Shown: piece after piece, positions 42,266 through 53,329 of the stretch | How the letters are laid out: every line of letters starts with the position of its first letter | Numbering within the stretch: position 1 is the stretch's first letter | The notes under the pieces: model-generated | What the model saw: only the letters and a program-made list of their open reading frames with translations | Database searches by the model: none | Told to the model about the DNA's origin: nothing | Position numbers and translations under genes: made by a program | Assembly (NCBI GenBank): GCA_031216915.1 | Contig: CM062289.1 | Coordinates: 442,379,587-442,443,586 of the forward strand | Origin: Pictodentalium vernedei | Lineage: Eukaryota; Mollusca; Scaphopoda; Dentaliida; Dentaliidae | DNA: 64,000 nucleotides | Reading direction: 5' to 3'

Positions 42266-42814
42266 CCCTTGCGGTTTCTCAGACATCTTATGGTTTGTTA
42301 TCACCTTTTACGTGCTATAATAAACAATTTACTTTGAAATTCCAGTCTGAAATGCCGTAAATTTCAAAGAACTATACACAAACTATACAGCAAAATAAAG
42401 GTTGTGGAGTTTTTTAACATGAAATTTACAGGCGTTCAGCTCACGAAGTTGACAGAAGACCGAAAGTCTGCTACCGAATTCGTACCAGAACTGATAATGA
42501 AATAATGTTTCACGAAAATCTCCTGGCCAAAAATGTTTCCAAGAACTGACGTGGATCGTAAATCTTAAGAGGCGCAGAAGTCACAGGGTTCCCACGGAGA
42601 CATGTAAATCTATACTTTGAAGTGATCGTATTCACTGTAAAAAGAAAATATTATTACCAATACAGTAAAAATACCGACAATCTCATATTATGGTGTAAAC
42701 ACGCATTTAAACGTTATTGTTCGATGTTCAGCAAAAAAACTGGAGGTGCTGTTACTTCGTTTCACTCCAAAACACGAGAAGGCTGTTAAGTTGTCAGACG
42801 GAGAAGACCAATGA

Positions 42815-42890
42815 AAATCTTTAACCTACAGCCGTATGGCTGCAAATTAAAGATACTCATTAGACTACTTTAAAAATTAAGTCTTCTCTA
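42815..42890. repeat. Small hairpin repeat
   Basis: AGACCAATGAAAATCTTTAA ... CAGCCGTATGGCTG ... TTAAAGATACTCATTAGACT is an inverted repeat of about 35 bp arms. The design resembles the GTGCAGCC hairpin family but the sequence is diverged. Confidence 0.55.
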
Positions 42891-42902
42891 AAACAGGGCA
42901 CT

Positions 42903-43155
42903 TTAACCCTTTACCTAACATGAAAAGCAGACGACACTTGCAAACAAAATTCTTGAATAACTAATTTTTTTCATTTTTTGTTCCAATAACATAGGTTATG
43001 ACCCTTTTTTGGAACGAGCTCGACGAGCTCGTTCCAAAGAGGGGTCATAACCTATGTTTTTGAGACAAAAAATGAAAAAGTAATAAAAATTAATAGGCGA
43101 TGTTTGTGAATAGCGCTGGCCGGTTTTGGCAGTTACGCTGGGTAAAGGTTTGAGG
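42903..43155. mobile_element. TTAA-flanked hairpin MITE, form B
   Basis: The left TTAA is at 42903-42906; the right tip is degraded (GGGTAAAGGTTTGAG). Arms are full length. The core is TTTTGGAACGAG against CTCGTTCCAAAG, a one-base departure from arm matching. Confidence 0.9.
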
Positions 43156-44210
43156 GACAACAAACCATGATTTTGAAAGAAATAAGTTGATCATTTAAAA
43201 AAAACACAATTTTCGTTATTCAAATATACCCCCATGTTTTATGTATCATTCGTATAAAAGTGTCCGATTCGATTAAATAAATTATCTTCAACACGAGAAT
43301 TTATCGGATATTTTATAGTTTTTCAATCCGAACTGGTTAGTTGACCACTCACGGAAAATTCCGAGGCAGTGTCATTTTCCGTACTCGGCGACATCAGTTT
43401 TCTCAGAAGGACAAAGCTGTCTTTTTTAGATTGCCGTTGTCGATAAACATGCTATTTGTTTTATTGGATACAAAACTACAACGTATTTGGAATAATACCA
43501 AATTCTTTTTTGCTATCTAATTATGCCCAGTTAGTGCTAAAATAATGGACAGTTGTTGTTCGTGGCAGTTACTTATTCTATCAGCATCAGAGCTAAAATT
43601 AGAAACCGCATGTATTCAGAAATGATGTCACGAAGATTTCCCGCGTTTGTTTACTTCCGATAATCTCCGGGTAACTTTCGCAGTGTCGTGTTTTCTGAAA
43701 TGTCGTCTGCTTTAAAGCTTTTTAATTAGATATTTAAGTAATTTAACGTTGATTCTGATCTCTTACCCTTCACATGTAGCGTTTTCATCCCGATCTTGTA
43801 ATCTAGGAGCTCACGAAAATTTCCGACACAGAACAATTTTTCATATTCTTCGAAATTAGGTCTCATGGAAAGACAAATGTGGAGTTTGTTTCTATTTATA
43901 GCGTAAGCGTCCATGTAAACTCTCTCTATTTGCGGTTGGTGACTCTTGTTCTGTGAGATTTATTGGAAGCATAACAGCGCTTCATTTGAAGAATAATGCA
44001 GAGTTGTTGTTCGAGGCAATCAAATATTCGGAATGCAGTTGAAGTATTCACTTATTTCCACGTGTTTTAGAAATTACAACACGCGGTTTCCTGTTCATAT
44101 CCGATCACTTCGGGAAAATTGGTTAACATCTTGTGTCGCATCGTCTGCAAATTCATCTAACTGAGTTTTTAAATGGCCGATTTAAGCAATGTCACTCAGT
44201 GGCATAACCT
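43156..44210. other. Non-coding; imperfect direct repeat of ~430 bp period
   Basis: Text around 43545-43740 (GGACAGTTGTTGTTCGTGGC, CTTCCGATAATCTCCGGG, CATCGTCTGC-like) recurs in diverged form at about 43990-44180 (GCAGAGTTGTTGTTCGAGGC, ATCCGATCACTTCGGG, GCATCGTCTGCAAATTC). An old tandem duplication. No coding frame is identified. Confidence 0.55.
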
Positions 44211-44213
<3 letters not shown>

Positions 44214-44273
<60 letters not shown>

Positions 44274-44276
44274 TTA
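44214..44276. repeat. (TTTA)n tail of a minus-strand SINE
   Basis: About 15 TTTA units, the 3' tail of the adjacent SINE, far longer than in the other copies in the window. Confidence 0.93.
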
Positions 44277-44650
44277 AGATTTAACGAAACTTTAATAACC
44301 AAGGTCATATCGTGTCGGTGACTGTTTTGCGGGTGGAGGAAGCCGGAGTATCTGGAGAGAACCATCGAGCAGCGACGAGCAGCTGCCAGCTTCCCAACAT
44401 CGTAACTCCGCACTGAAGCACAGGCAGGGTTAGATTGGTTGAAGACAAGCGCACCATCTACGTGCAGTACGCCTTAGTATACGGTGTCATCGTGCCCCCA
44501 TATGGACAATCGGGGTTAAGTGCCTTGCCCAAGGACACAACGCGGGGGTCCGAATCGATCGCTCAAACGGTCATCCACCCAAGGACTAACCGGGCTCGAT
44601 ATTGCTTAACTTCAGCCATAACCGTTGGGTGTGGTGGTGCGGGTGTGTGT
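44277..44650 (-). mobile_element. 5S rRNA-headed SINE, minus strand
   Basis: The shared body (GGAGGAAGCCGGAGTATC, GCAGTACGCCTTAGTATACG, GCCTTGCCCAAGGACACAAC in plus text) is followed at about 44560-44630 by the complement of a 5S-type head: AAGTTAAGCAATATCGAGCC and CCTTGGGTGGATGACCG on the minus strand. It is the second copy of the 5S-headed form, besides 9579-9995. Confidence 0.85.
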
Positions 44651-44809
44651 CTTGTAGTGCCACAGTCCTCCTGAAATACTATTCCCCCTCCTCCTAGTCT
44701 CCACAGTGCCAAAACATCTATGGAGTGATAAATTCATTGTTACTCGGCTCACAGTGGACAGTTAACATCAGAGCTAACAGTGGCCAGAAAAGCCAGTAGA
44801 GAACCCTTT

Positions 44810-45022
44810 TATACCATGATTACCTATTCTACAATATATGAAAAACCAATGACAAACATTTTAACTGTATACACCAAGAGTGGTGAACACGCCAGCAATG
44901 GGATTTCAATAGTAAAAAATTACACCTACAGTGGAACTACATCCATGTTGACCTTTGGTGACGTGGACCTGAATGCAAATTGTCTAAATTTATCACACGT
45001 TGCCCCAGGAAGAGTGAAATAA
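44810..45022 (+). CDS. Hypothetical short open frame or last exon
   Basis: A plus-strand frame reads 'MITYSTIYEKPMTNILTVYT' onward to 'HVAPGRVK' and a stop at 45022, followed by AT-rich DNA. It has Asn-x-Thr/Ser sequons and no family I recognise. Base composition is more balanced than in neighbouring repeats. It may be a terminal exon; no acceptor can be chosen confidently. Confidence 0.25.
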   Translation, partial: YTMITYSTIYEKPMTNILTVYTKSGEHASNGISIVKNYTYSGTTSMLTFGDVDLNANCLNLSHVAPGRVK

Positions 45023-45327
45023 AAGTGACAATTATTTATTACGTTTTTAAATGAGTTTACCCCATAAGACACCAAAACTTAACAAAACACGCGTTGTCTC
45101 ATGTTAATAAAGCATCCATATCTCGAAACGGTATGTTATTATGCTATTACGATAAAAAAGGCCTCGTTTCATTTTCCATTTCGTTTGGGCGAAAAAATTG
45201 ACAGCGGAAGTATCACCCATCGATGCTCGTGTAAACAAAAACAGTATGTACGTCTGGTGCTCAGTAAAATCGAGAAAAAATAATAGCGACTCTTAATAAT
45301 CTGACGATCATGGTATAAATAAAATAT

Positions 45328-45405
45328 ACCTATAGTAGCTTGGTGTACCAAATGTTCACCATGAGTGGTGAACATTTGATATACCAAGCTGCTATGGGTA
45401 TATTC
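45328..45405. repeat. Palindrome around CCAAATGTTCACCA
   Basis: TATACCTATAGTAGCTTGGT ... and its near-complement ACCAAGCTGCTATGGGTATA enclose GAACATTTG/CAAATGTTC. Arms are about 35 bp with a few mismatches. Probably a MITE core. Confidence 0.7.
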
Positions 45406-45511
45406 TAAATTTCAACCTTGGTTGTCTAAAAAGCGGGGTATATGCAGTTGTTGGGAAACGACCTCGTAGATCACCAACAACAGATCCACCCATCCTGTAG
45501 CATCCCGATAA

Positions 45512-47330
45512 TGTTATAGACTTACCTCAATGTTTGTAGGTCTATCGTATAGGCTTACCATCATCACGGCGAGTCTAACCCCAACCATAGGCCTACCCAA
45601 CCAGTAGCATCGCCAGTAATAAATGTTATAGGCTTACTTCAGTGTTTGTATTCCTGTCGCATAGGCTTACCATCATCATGGTGAGTCTATCCCCAATCAT
45701 AGGCCTACCCAACCAGTAGCATCCCGATAATGTTATAGGCTTACCTCAATGTTTGTGGGCCTATCGCATAGGCTTACCATCATCATGGCGAGTCTATCCC
45801 CAACCATAGGCCTACCCAACCAGTAGCATCCCTAGTAATAAATGTTATAGGCTTACCTCAATGTTTGTAGGCCTATCGCATAGGCTTACCATCATCATGG
45901 TGAATCTATCCCCAACCAAAGGCCTACCCAACCAGTAGCATCCCGATAATGTTATAGGCTTACCTCAATGTTTGTAGGCCTATCGCATAGGCTTACCATC
46001 ATCATGGCGAGTCTATCCCCACTCATAGGCCTATCCAACAAGTAGCATCCCTAGTAATAAATGTTATAGGCTTATATCAATGTTTGTAGGCCTATCGCAT
46101 AGGCTTACCGTCATCATGGTGAATCTATCCCTAACCATAGGCCTATCCAACAAGTAGCATCCCCAGTAATAAATGTTATAAGCTTACCTCAATGTGTTTA
46201 GGCCTATCGCATAGGCTTACCTCATTATGGCGAGTCTATCCCAACCACAGGCCTACCCAAACAGTAGCATCCCAATAATGTTATAGGCTTACCTCAATGT
46301 TTGTAGGCCTATCGCATAGGCTTACCATCATCATGGTGAATCTATCCCCAACAATAGGCCTACCCAACCAGTAGCATCCCGATAATGTTATAGGCTTACC
46401 TCAATGTTTGTAGGCCTATCGCATAGGCTTACCATCATCATGGCGAGTCTATCCCCAACCATAGGCCTACCCAACCAGTAGCATCGCCATTAATGAATGT
46501 TATAGGCTTACCTCAATGTTTGTATTCCTGTCGCATAGGCTTACCATCATCATGGTGAGTCTATCCCAACCATAGGCCTATCCAACCAGTAGCATCCCCA
46601 GTAATAAATGTTATAGGCTTACCTCAATGTTTGTAGGCCTATCGTATAGGCTTACCATCATCATGGTGAGTCTATCCCAACCATAGGCCTATCCAACAAG
46701 TAGCATCCCCAGTAATAAATGTTATAGGCTTGCCTCAATGTTTGTAGGCCTATCGCATAGGCTTACCATCATCATGGCGAGTCTATCCCCAACCATAGGC
46801 CTACCCAACCAGTAGCATCCCTAGTAATACATGTTATAGGCTTACCTCAATATTTGTAGGCCTATCGCATAGGCTTACCATCATCATGGTGAATCTATCC
46901 CCAACCATAGGCCTACCCAACCAGTAGCATCGCCAGTAATAAATGTTATAAGCTTACCTCAATGTGTTTAGGCCTATCGCATAGGCTTACCTCATTATGG
47001 CGAGTCTATCCCAACCACAGGCCTACCCAAACTGTAGCATCCCAATAATGTTATAGGCTTACCTCAATGTTTGTAGGCCTGTCGCATAGGCTTACCATCA
47101 TCATGGTGAATCTATTCCTAACCATAGGCCTATCCAACCAGTAGCATCCCGATAATGTTATAGGCTTACCTCAATGTTTGTGGGCCTATCGCATAGGCTT
47201 ATCATCATCACGGTGAGTCTATCCCCAACCGTAGGCCTACCCAATCAGTAGTATCATCAATAATAAATGTTACAGGCTTACCTCAGTGTTTGTAAGCCTA
47301 TAGTCTAGGCCTACCATCATCATGATGGGT
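45512..47330. repeat. Satellite array, units of about 107 and 112 bp, ~17 copies
   Basis: Each unit contains TGTTATAGGCTTACCTCAAT, GTAGGCCTATCGCATAGGCT, CATCATCATGGCGAGTCTAT and CATAGGCCTACCCAACCAGT. The anchor TGTTATAG recurs near 45512, 45624, 45731, 45843, 45950, 46062, 46174, 46279, 46386, 46499, 46609, 46720, 46832, 46944, 47049, 47156 and 47268 (last as TGTTACAG). Two length classes differ by CCCGATAATG versus CCAGTAATAAATG. Units contain GGCCTA palindromes and inverted AAGCCTAT/ATAGGCTT pairs. No coding frame. Confidence 0.95.
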
Positions 47331-48690
47331 ATACAACATTCTTACCCCCTCCCATTTTTTGCATTTACAACCTTGACCTTATTTCAAATTCTGGCAAATT
47401 CAAGAATCATTACTCCTTTTATTAGAGTACAGGTTAAATTAGTCTGTCCCAGTAAAAGGTCACATATCAGGTTGCGAGAGAGAAAAAAATTCTAGCCATA
47501 TTTTCTAAATTAAATTTAGATCTTTCTTCAGGAATATTTCGTTAGGTGGAGGATTAAATTTTATTACATGCATTAGGGCCCTCTGCATCCCATCCCCTGG
47601 ATTCCTTGAAAGTCATGAAATTTCCAGTTTTCTTGAAAAACTCCTGGAAAACCCCTTGAATGTCATTATCAATATGAATTTAATTTAATTTTAAATATGA
47701 GGAGTGATAAATTTAAAATCTACAACTACTGCTGTTAGGCACTGGATTTGAAATTTAACATTGCTCACCTCTCTACTCTTTCAGCTGTCATTAGCAGATT
47801 TTGTTGTACCTATGGTTGGAATATGAATATGGGTGACTATAGTAGTCCCTGGTACTTTATTATTGTCATCTTGAATTTTTCAAATATACTCTCGGAAAAT
47901 TTCTTTCAAACTCCTACAATTTTTATTTTCTACTCGGTCAGGGTATAACTGATGTATATTGCATTTTTTCTCTCTACTCTCTACTTTTTGTGAAGATTTA
48001 CATGCCTTGTCCGTGAATATTATATGTGCATATAATTTGTATAACACTTTGAGAATTAAAATGTTATATATGTGTTTATATTTTGTATAAAATTGTGAGA
48101 AATAAAATTTTAAAGATTGAGTTTTAATAAAGAAAGTACAATTTTAAACATGTGTAGTACTTATTCCTCAATCAATAAACTTCTAAAGTGTATGTAGATT
48201 GTGTCTACTGAACAGATGGACACTCCATTTATTATCAAACACATTATATGACTATACATAAAGGCTAATGTTTATATATAAATGTACAATCTATTTATTC
48301 TAAAACACTTTACATGTTTATGCATAAATGCCAAAGTTTATATATAAACGGGCAACCCATTTCTTATTAAAATCATTACATGTTTATGCATAAATGCCAG
48401 CGCTTAAATTTTAACGTGTAATTTGATTATCCCATAAAACGGCTTTATTTTTGTAAAAAAACACATTAGATGTGTGACAAGTGTGTCTCCCAGGTGTTTT
48501 AGTTTACACCTGTTTTGGGTATTTAGTTTTTATAGAGAATTGTTGCTTCTGACGCACAACACTTTGCACACAGCGATTTTTTTAACATGCTCTTTCACAT
48601 ACAAGCAAAATATGAGGATGAATATCTTTTTCAAATTAGCGGCTTATTGTTCGTTTTAAGTCATGGACGAGGCTATTGTGGTAATTGAAT
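47331..48690. other. AT-rich non-coding DNA with a ~68-bp tandem repeat
   Basis: At about 48195-48415 a unit of about 68 bp (TTACATGTTTATGCATAAAT, GTTTATATATAAA) is present roughly three times with divergence. The rest is AT-rich with scattered AATAAA words. No exon is recognised. Confidence 0.6.
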
Positions 48691-48696
48691 ATATAG

Positions 48697-48843
48697 ACAA
48701 TAAACATATAGTGTGTTTTTATATCTGTGTTATACAACGAGTTGAAATATGGTTTATTTTTTCGAGGCTTCGCCGAGAAAAAATAAACCATATTTCAACG
48801 AGTTGTATAACACAGATATAAAAACACACTATATGTTTATTGT
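48697..48843. repeat. Long palindrome, ~67 bp arms
   Basis: ACAATAAACATATAGTGTGT starts the left arm and its complement ends the right. The centre is TTTTTTC-GAGGCTTCGCCGAG-AAAAAA. The arms match except for a small inverted hexamer region (CAACGAGTTG lies in the same orientation in both arms). Its right side adjoins TTTTATCTGATAAC, which recurs inverted at about 49577-49596. Confidence 0.85.
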
Positions 48844-49600
48844 TTTTATCTGATAACAAACAGACACCCGTCTCGTGCGTCTACCCGACTTATATATGCT
48901 TCCCACGGGCCTCCAAAGAAAACCAGTCCACGAGACAAAAGAAATAGGACAAGACGCATAGAGTTGTGTCCCTTACATTACAAAATCGATGACGGCGATT
49001 GTAAAGTGCGATTGCACTTCTTGCATCATGTAACTGCGCTGGAACAAAATAAATTTCAACTATTTTATTAACAGTAACAAAACGGTGTTTCAGTAGAGTT
49101 ATTCTTTTTTTGACATAGTTCCAGTTTTCTTCCGTGTTTTATGCTGTAGTCCCAATATAACAAATAATTTTGCGTTTGTTTACAATTTTTACGAAGTATT
49201 TTTTTTTTCAGGTAGAGCAGACGAACTTTTAATTAGCGCAGTTCCGCGAGTAGTTTTGATCGAGGCCGTGACTATAAATAGTTCGCAGTCGCCGCATACT
49301 AATTACTATTAACATTCAAGTAATTTCTACAATGTTTTGAAGCAAAATTTTAGGTTGCCTTTATTGAAGCAAAATAAATAAGAAATGAAACCATCAGAGG
49401 ATTTTGACAAAGTGCAATAAGCGTACAATTAAAACCTGCCCTGTGATATAACGATGTTTCATGAATGAATGAATGAAAATGGAATTGAAAGAGGTCAGAG
49501 GTCGTTCGCATAAATTATAATTATATACAACACCCGTTGTATATACTTCAAGTATATACAACGGTTGTTATACTCTATGGTTATCAGATAAAAATGCTGT
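48844..49600. mobile_element. Possible TIR element with TTATCTGATAAC ends
   Basis: TTTTTATCTGATAAC (48845) and GTTATCAGATAAAAA (to about 49594) are inverted repeats bounding about 750 bp. A hairpin GTATATACTTCAAGTATATA lies near the right end (49536-49560). Without a clear target duplication the assignment is tentative. It could form one larger foldback with the 48697-48843 palindrome. Confidence 0.45.
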
Positions 49601-49887
49601 TCCACTGTATTTGAACATGTCTCTGTTAGTTTACAGTAGAGTCGCTGTAAACTGGTCTTAATCCACGCGTGGAGAGCCCTTTCCAACAATTAATCAGATT
49701 ATAGGGTTTGAAGTAATTCAGAAATTTTAATAAACTTCCTCGTATACAGATCCTCCATACATGGCTAAAGTGGACGTAACAGTAAAAGGGGTTAAAATTT
49801 CTGTTGTTTGGTGACAGTATTCCCTCAGAATACATGCAGTAATATTTTACGGGTGCAATTTATCCCCGTCTCTGATTTTACGGGAGC

Positions 49888-50134
49888 TTAACCCTCTGCA
49901 CTCTGATGACGAAACGCCTGATTTGTCATCCATGGTTATCCCCCCCTGTGTTGTCAGAAATTCAGCAGTTTAGATTTTGGTTGACAGAGCTCCAATTGAG
50001 CTCTGTCAACCAAAATCTAAATTGCTGAATTTCTGACAACACAGGGGGGATAACCATGGATGACAGGGAGGTGTGGTGGGGCTTAGAGTGGGGGAGGTGT
50101 CGAGTATTCTCGACACCAGAGTGCAGGGGGTTAA
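49888..50134. mobile_element. TTAA-flanked hairpin MITE, second family (CCCTCTGCACTCTG tips)
   Basis: TTAA is at 49888-49891 and 50131-50134. Tips CCCTCTGCACTCTG and CAGAGTGCAGGGGG are inverted repeats. A hairpin of about 60 bp arms lies at 49942-50063 (TGTCAGAAATTCAGCAGTTT / GAGCTC centre). It shares the TTAA target and CCC tip with the main family but no internal sequence. Consistent with piggyBac-type mobilisation. Confidence 0.87.
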
Positions 50135-50880
50135 AACAGCACCCGACAATTTTGTTCATTTCCAGCTCTGCATGAATACCGACTTGCATGCAATCTACGT
50201 TTTTGACATTATTTTTCCATTTCCATCACATTTTTGTCAAAACGTTTCAACAAGGATGTTTTGAAAAAAAGTAACAGGTTGTTGGAATAAAATCTGGCAC
50301 ACCAACAGATGACAAAGGCAAAGAATACAGAAGTGATTTTTCGTCAACCAGTTTTTTGTTCAGTGCCAACATGAAATGTATACCTTTTAGGGTCTGGTGA
50401 CAATCATAAATGTTCACGAAGAGGATGTGGAAAACACCCCAGAACATTAATTACTGGTTATTGTTTTCCAGATGGCTCTATGACAAACCTTAAACGTTTT
50501 GAGCATGTGTTTTCACATCTTGGCTTCAGATTCGTAATATGGTCGGTTCGGCTCGTTCATACATTTATGTGTTTGGGGTTCAAGTGTGGTTGTAGGCTTA
50601 TTAATTGTTCACTTTGGACTGGGGACAAATACATTCTCTTATTCTAAATGAGATGTTAGGATGTGTGAGTATGATTATATTCAGGTCTATGTGTCAATAT
50701 GTGAAATGTGTCATGGGTGGGGGATGGGGGAGGGGGGTGGGCTCATGAGGTTGTTGTATCAAACCAGAGGCGTACTGACCAAGTACATTGGCCCGGGAAA
50801 TATTGCATATCGTCCCGACAGTTTTCGTTATTAAAGTAAACCAAATCGACTCATCATTGAAGTACATTCGCCCTCATGGT
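50135..50880. other. No recognisable gene
   Basis: Unique-looking sequence with one G-rich patch at about 50716-50740. No coding motif is seen. Confidence 0.5.
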
Positions 50881-50904
50881 AACTACTAAAATATCGCGCT
50901 GGCA

Positions 50905-51150
50905 AGTCGACTATCAAAATAAGATTCAGTGGTATGGTGAGGTTGGGAACGGTTTGAGGGTGAGTGGAACTGACGTTTCCGTGCTACTTCAGAAATGTCA
51001 GTTCCAATTAACACCTTATGAACTGTACAATAATTCGATAGAATTTCGTGACGCATTCCATAACGCAGAAGGCAATTACGAGGTCTTCTATACCACAGAA
51101 AGCTATTCAGATGCGTCACGACATTTTATTGAATTATTTTAAATTTAATT
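50905..51150. repeat. Foldback segment with two interleaved hairpins
   Basis: GGAACTGACGTTTCC ... GAAATGTCAGTTCC (50968-51006) and AATTCGATAGAATTTCGTGA ... TCACGACATTTTATTGAATT (51032-51139) are inverted pairs. An 88-codon plus-strand frame crosses both (50876-51142); given the hairpins it is likely non-coding. Confidence 0.6.
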
Positions 51151-51419
51151 ATTTAACAGCTGGACGAATGTTACCACGAGAGCCGGGGAGAGGAAAGTCG
51201 GACCCCAGGGTTAATTCTGAGGCCCTTTTTCAAAAGCGTCGGAGTACTGGTGCCAATGACGAAGGCACAAGCCAAGATGGGGTGGGGGTTCACCCCAAGA
51301 AAATTTTGAAATCAGTCATTAAATGGAGATTTCTGGCAGCTTTTGGGCTAAAAAATCACGTTGTTATTTTTGGCCGTCAAAATGACGTTTTTTAGCAGCA
51401 CGTTTCAACTTTCAAAGTT

Positions 51420-51500
51420 CATCAGTGAGTGACTGCTCAATTCTTAAGGTGATAACTTTATTATGTTAAGTTGATTTAATAAAGTTATTACTTCAAGAAT
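51420..51500. repeat. Short AT-rich palindrome
   Basis: AAGGTGATAACTTTATTA ... TAATAAAGTTATTACTT (about 51449-51495) is an inverted repeat with a 17-base spacer. Possibly a MITE core. Confidence 0.5.
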
Positions 51501-51890
51501 CACGCTGTCCAATTACGACCGTTGGTCAAGTGCAGAGCTCCATTCACGATACATCCCCTTTCTTTACTGTTGGCACAGGAGTCAGAACCTTGAAGGGGGA
51601 GGGCTAGTTCAAAGGACGTACCAAGTCAAAAAATTAAAATACATTTTTCGGGCCATATTTGAACTGGGGAGGGGGGTCAGGACTGACCCAAGAATACTGG
51701 ACTCCTGGACCAAACCCGGGTCCCCCAAATTTCCGCGCTCCGGGGTTACTACCCCGTGTCCCCACCCTCTCCCCGACCCTGGCGACCTCTCCAATAATAA
51801 AAGTCTTATATGCCCCAGTCTCTCAGTGCATAAGTCTGCCTCTTTTGAGGTGAGTTCTTCTTCACTTGAATTGAGTACGTAACCTCCAAG

Positions 51891-52612
51891 TATGGACCTG
51901 CGAACCGTTCGAGATTCGGCTCGACTCGAAACCATCGCCGAGATTCGATTCGACTCGATACCTCACCGTCCGATTCGTATTTTTCGAACCGACCTCTGTT
52001 CAAACGGCGAATTATATGTGCACTCGCTCGCATCAAGAACACGCCGTCATACGCTAACGATAGTGTAATAAATCGCTCTCTGAACGTATTAGCTCTCCAA
52101 TTTTGTTGATTATTAAACCCCCGGGCTACCGTACGATCTCTGAAGGTCAGGGAAGATTCGTCCCCGGGAATATTCGTCCCCGGGTTTTTGAGAATATTGT
52201 ATGTCTATCTTCACTATTAGTGCGCGATACTGTGTTTCGCGAGACTTTGAGTTTGAGATTTTTTATCATATTTTCCGACATGCCTTGTTTGCTTTTATAA
52301 TAATGGTATTTGGTGCTGATGACGCTGAGCACGAGCCACGACCACCAAGTGGGTAGAATAAAACTGCGAGTCGATGAGTTCAGAATCAATTGGTCTGGAA
52401 TCGAGTATTCTCGCACTGCGAGAATACTCGATTCCAGACCAATTGATTCTGAACTCATCCAGCATGCAGAGTACCGGTATTGCAGACTATGGAAGCACGA
52501 ATGTCGCCGTCGCGCCGGTTTCAAGGTTCGAGATTCGACTCGACTCGATACCAGAGGGATGATTCGGCTCGAGATTCGGCTCGAAGTTTTATCCCCGGCT
52601 CGCAGGTCCCTA
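51891..52612. mobile_element. hAT-type element (family c) with a perfect 42-bp-arm palindrome
   Basis: Ends TATGGACCTGCGAACC and GGCTCGCAGGTCCCTA are inverted repeats. The exact 8-bp target-site duplication CCTCCAAG lies at 51883-51890 and 52613-52620. Subterminal TTCGAGATTCGGCTCGACTC motifs occur at both ends. Inside, 52373-52414 and 52418-52459 are exact 42-bp inverted repeats with a 3-base spacer. No transposase coding is seen. Confidence 0.88.
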
Positions 52613-52620
52613 CCTCCAAG

Positions 52621-53329
52621 TATTTTGGCGGTGCTCCATATAAACTCGCCCACTGCACGCTTTACGATCTTTCGATGTATCATTTCACGGCAAGGGAATC
52701 AGAGATAAGGCACTGTTTTCTTCAACTGTTCAATATTACTCATTTTATCGACCATAGTGGTAATTAACTTTCTTGGCAAGCAACGTGATGGAATTATTCA
52801 CGATCTTCGATTTGTCTGCGATATATGCGTAAGCCAATTACATAGACACGTTTGTGCGTAATGTATTAGTAAATTGAGTGCGAACGACTTGATTCCGACA
52901 TTCAACAATTAACTGCACTCTCCATAGAGAAAACAGCTGCTAACATCATTTATATATCATAATAAGTTCTGACGTTATCCATGTGAATGATGAAACATAT
53001 AATTAGAAAGTATGCCGAAAAAAGCTGCTGCCAATGTTCATCAGCTCACCTTGTGGGAATAATAGATCAACACACAGGCAAATTATGACGCGATTAATAC
53101 TTCAACGAACTTGTGGGTTAAATTTTCCCAAGCCCCAACAAGAAAACGTCTTTCGAACATTTCAGTTCTACACTTGAACTTTACTGCTGCATTTTTTTTC
53201 TGGTTGCTTCAGATTGAGATTACGTCTTACGCACATGAATTTTTTTCCGATCGAATCAGTGAACCCACCATCTAGAACTACCCTAGTTCAGGATACGCTT
53301 AAACAATATGATATTTATTATTATTATAT
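52621..53329. other. No recognisable gene
   Basis: Unique-looking AT-rich DNA between two repeat elements. No splice-bounded frame or motif is seen. Confidence 0.5.

Noticed and set aside
42034-42360. Open frames of 99-108 codons rich in Ser, Leu and Pro
   Set aside because: They lie in a pyrimidine-rich low-complexity tract that is open in several frames at once.
45512-47330. CRISPR-like array
   Set aside because: The whole unit of about 110 bp repeats, with no unique spacers, in a clearly eukaryotic context.
50876-51142. 88-codon plus-strand frame
   Set aside because: It spans two inverted repeats, so the sequence is better explained as foldback DNA.
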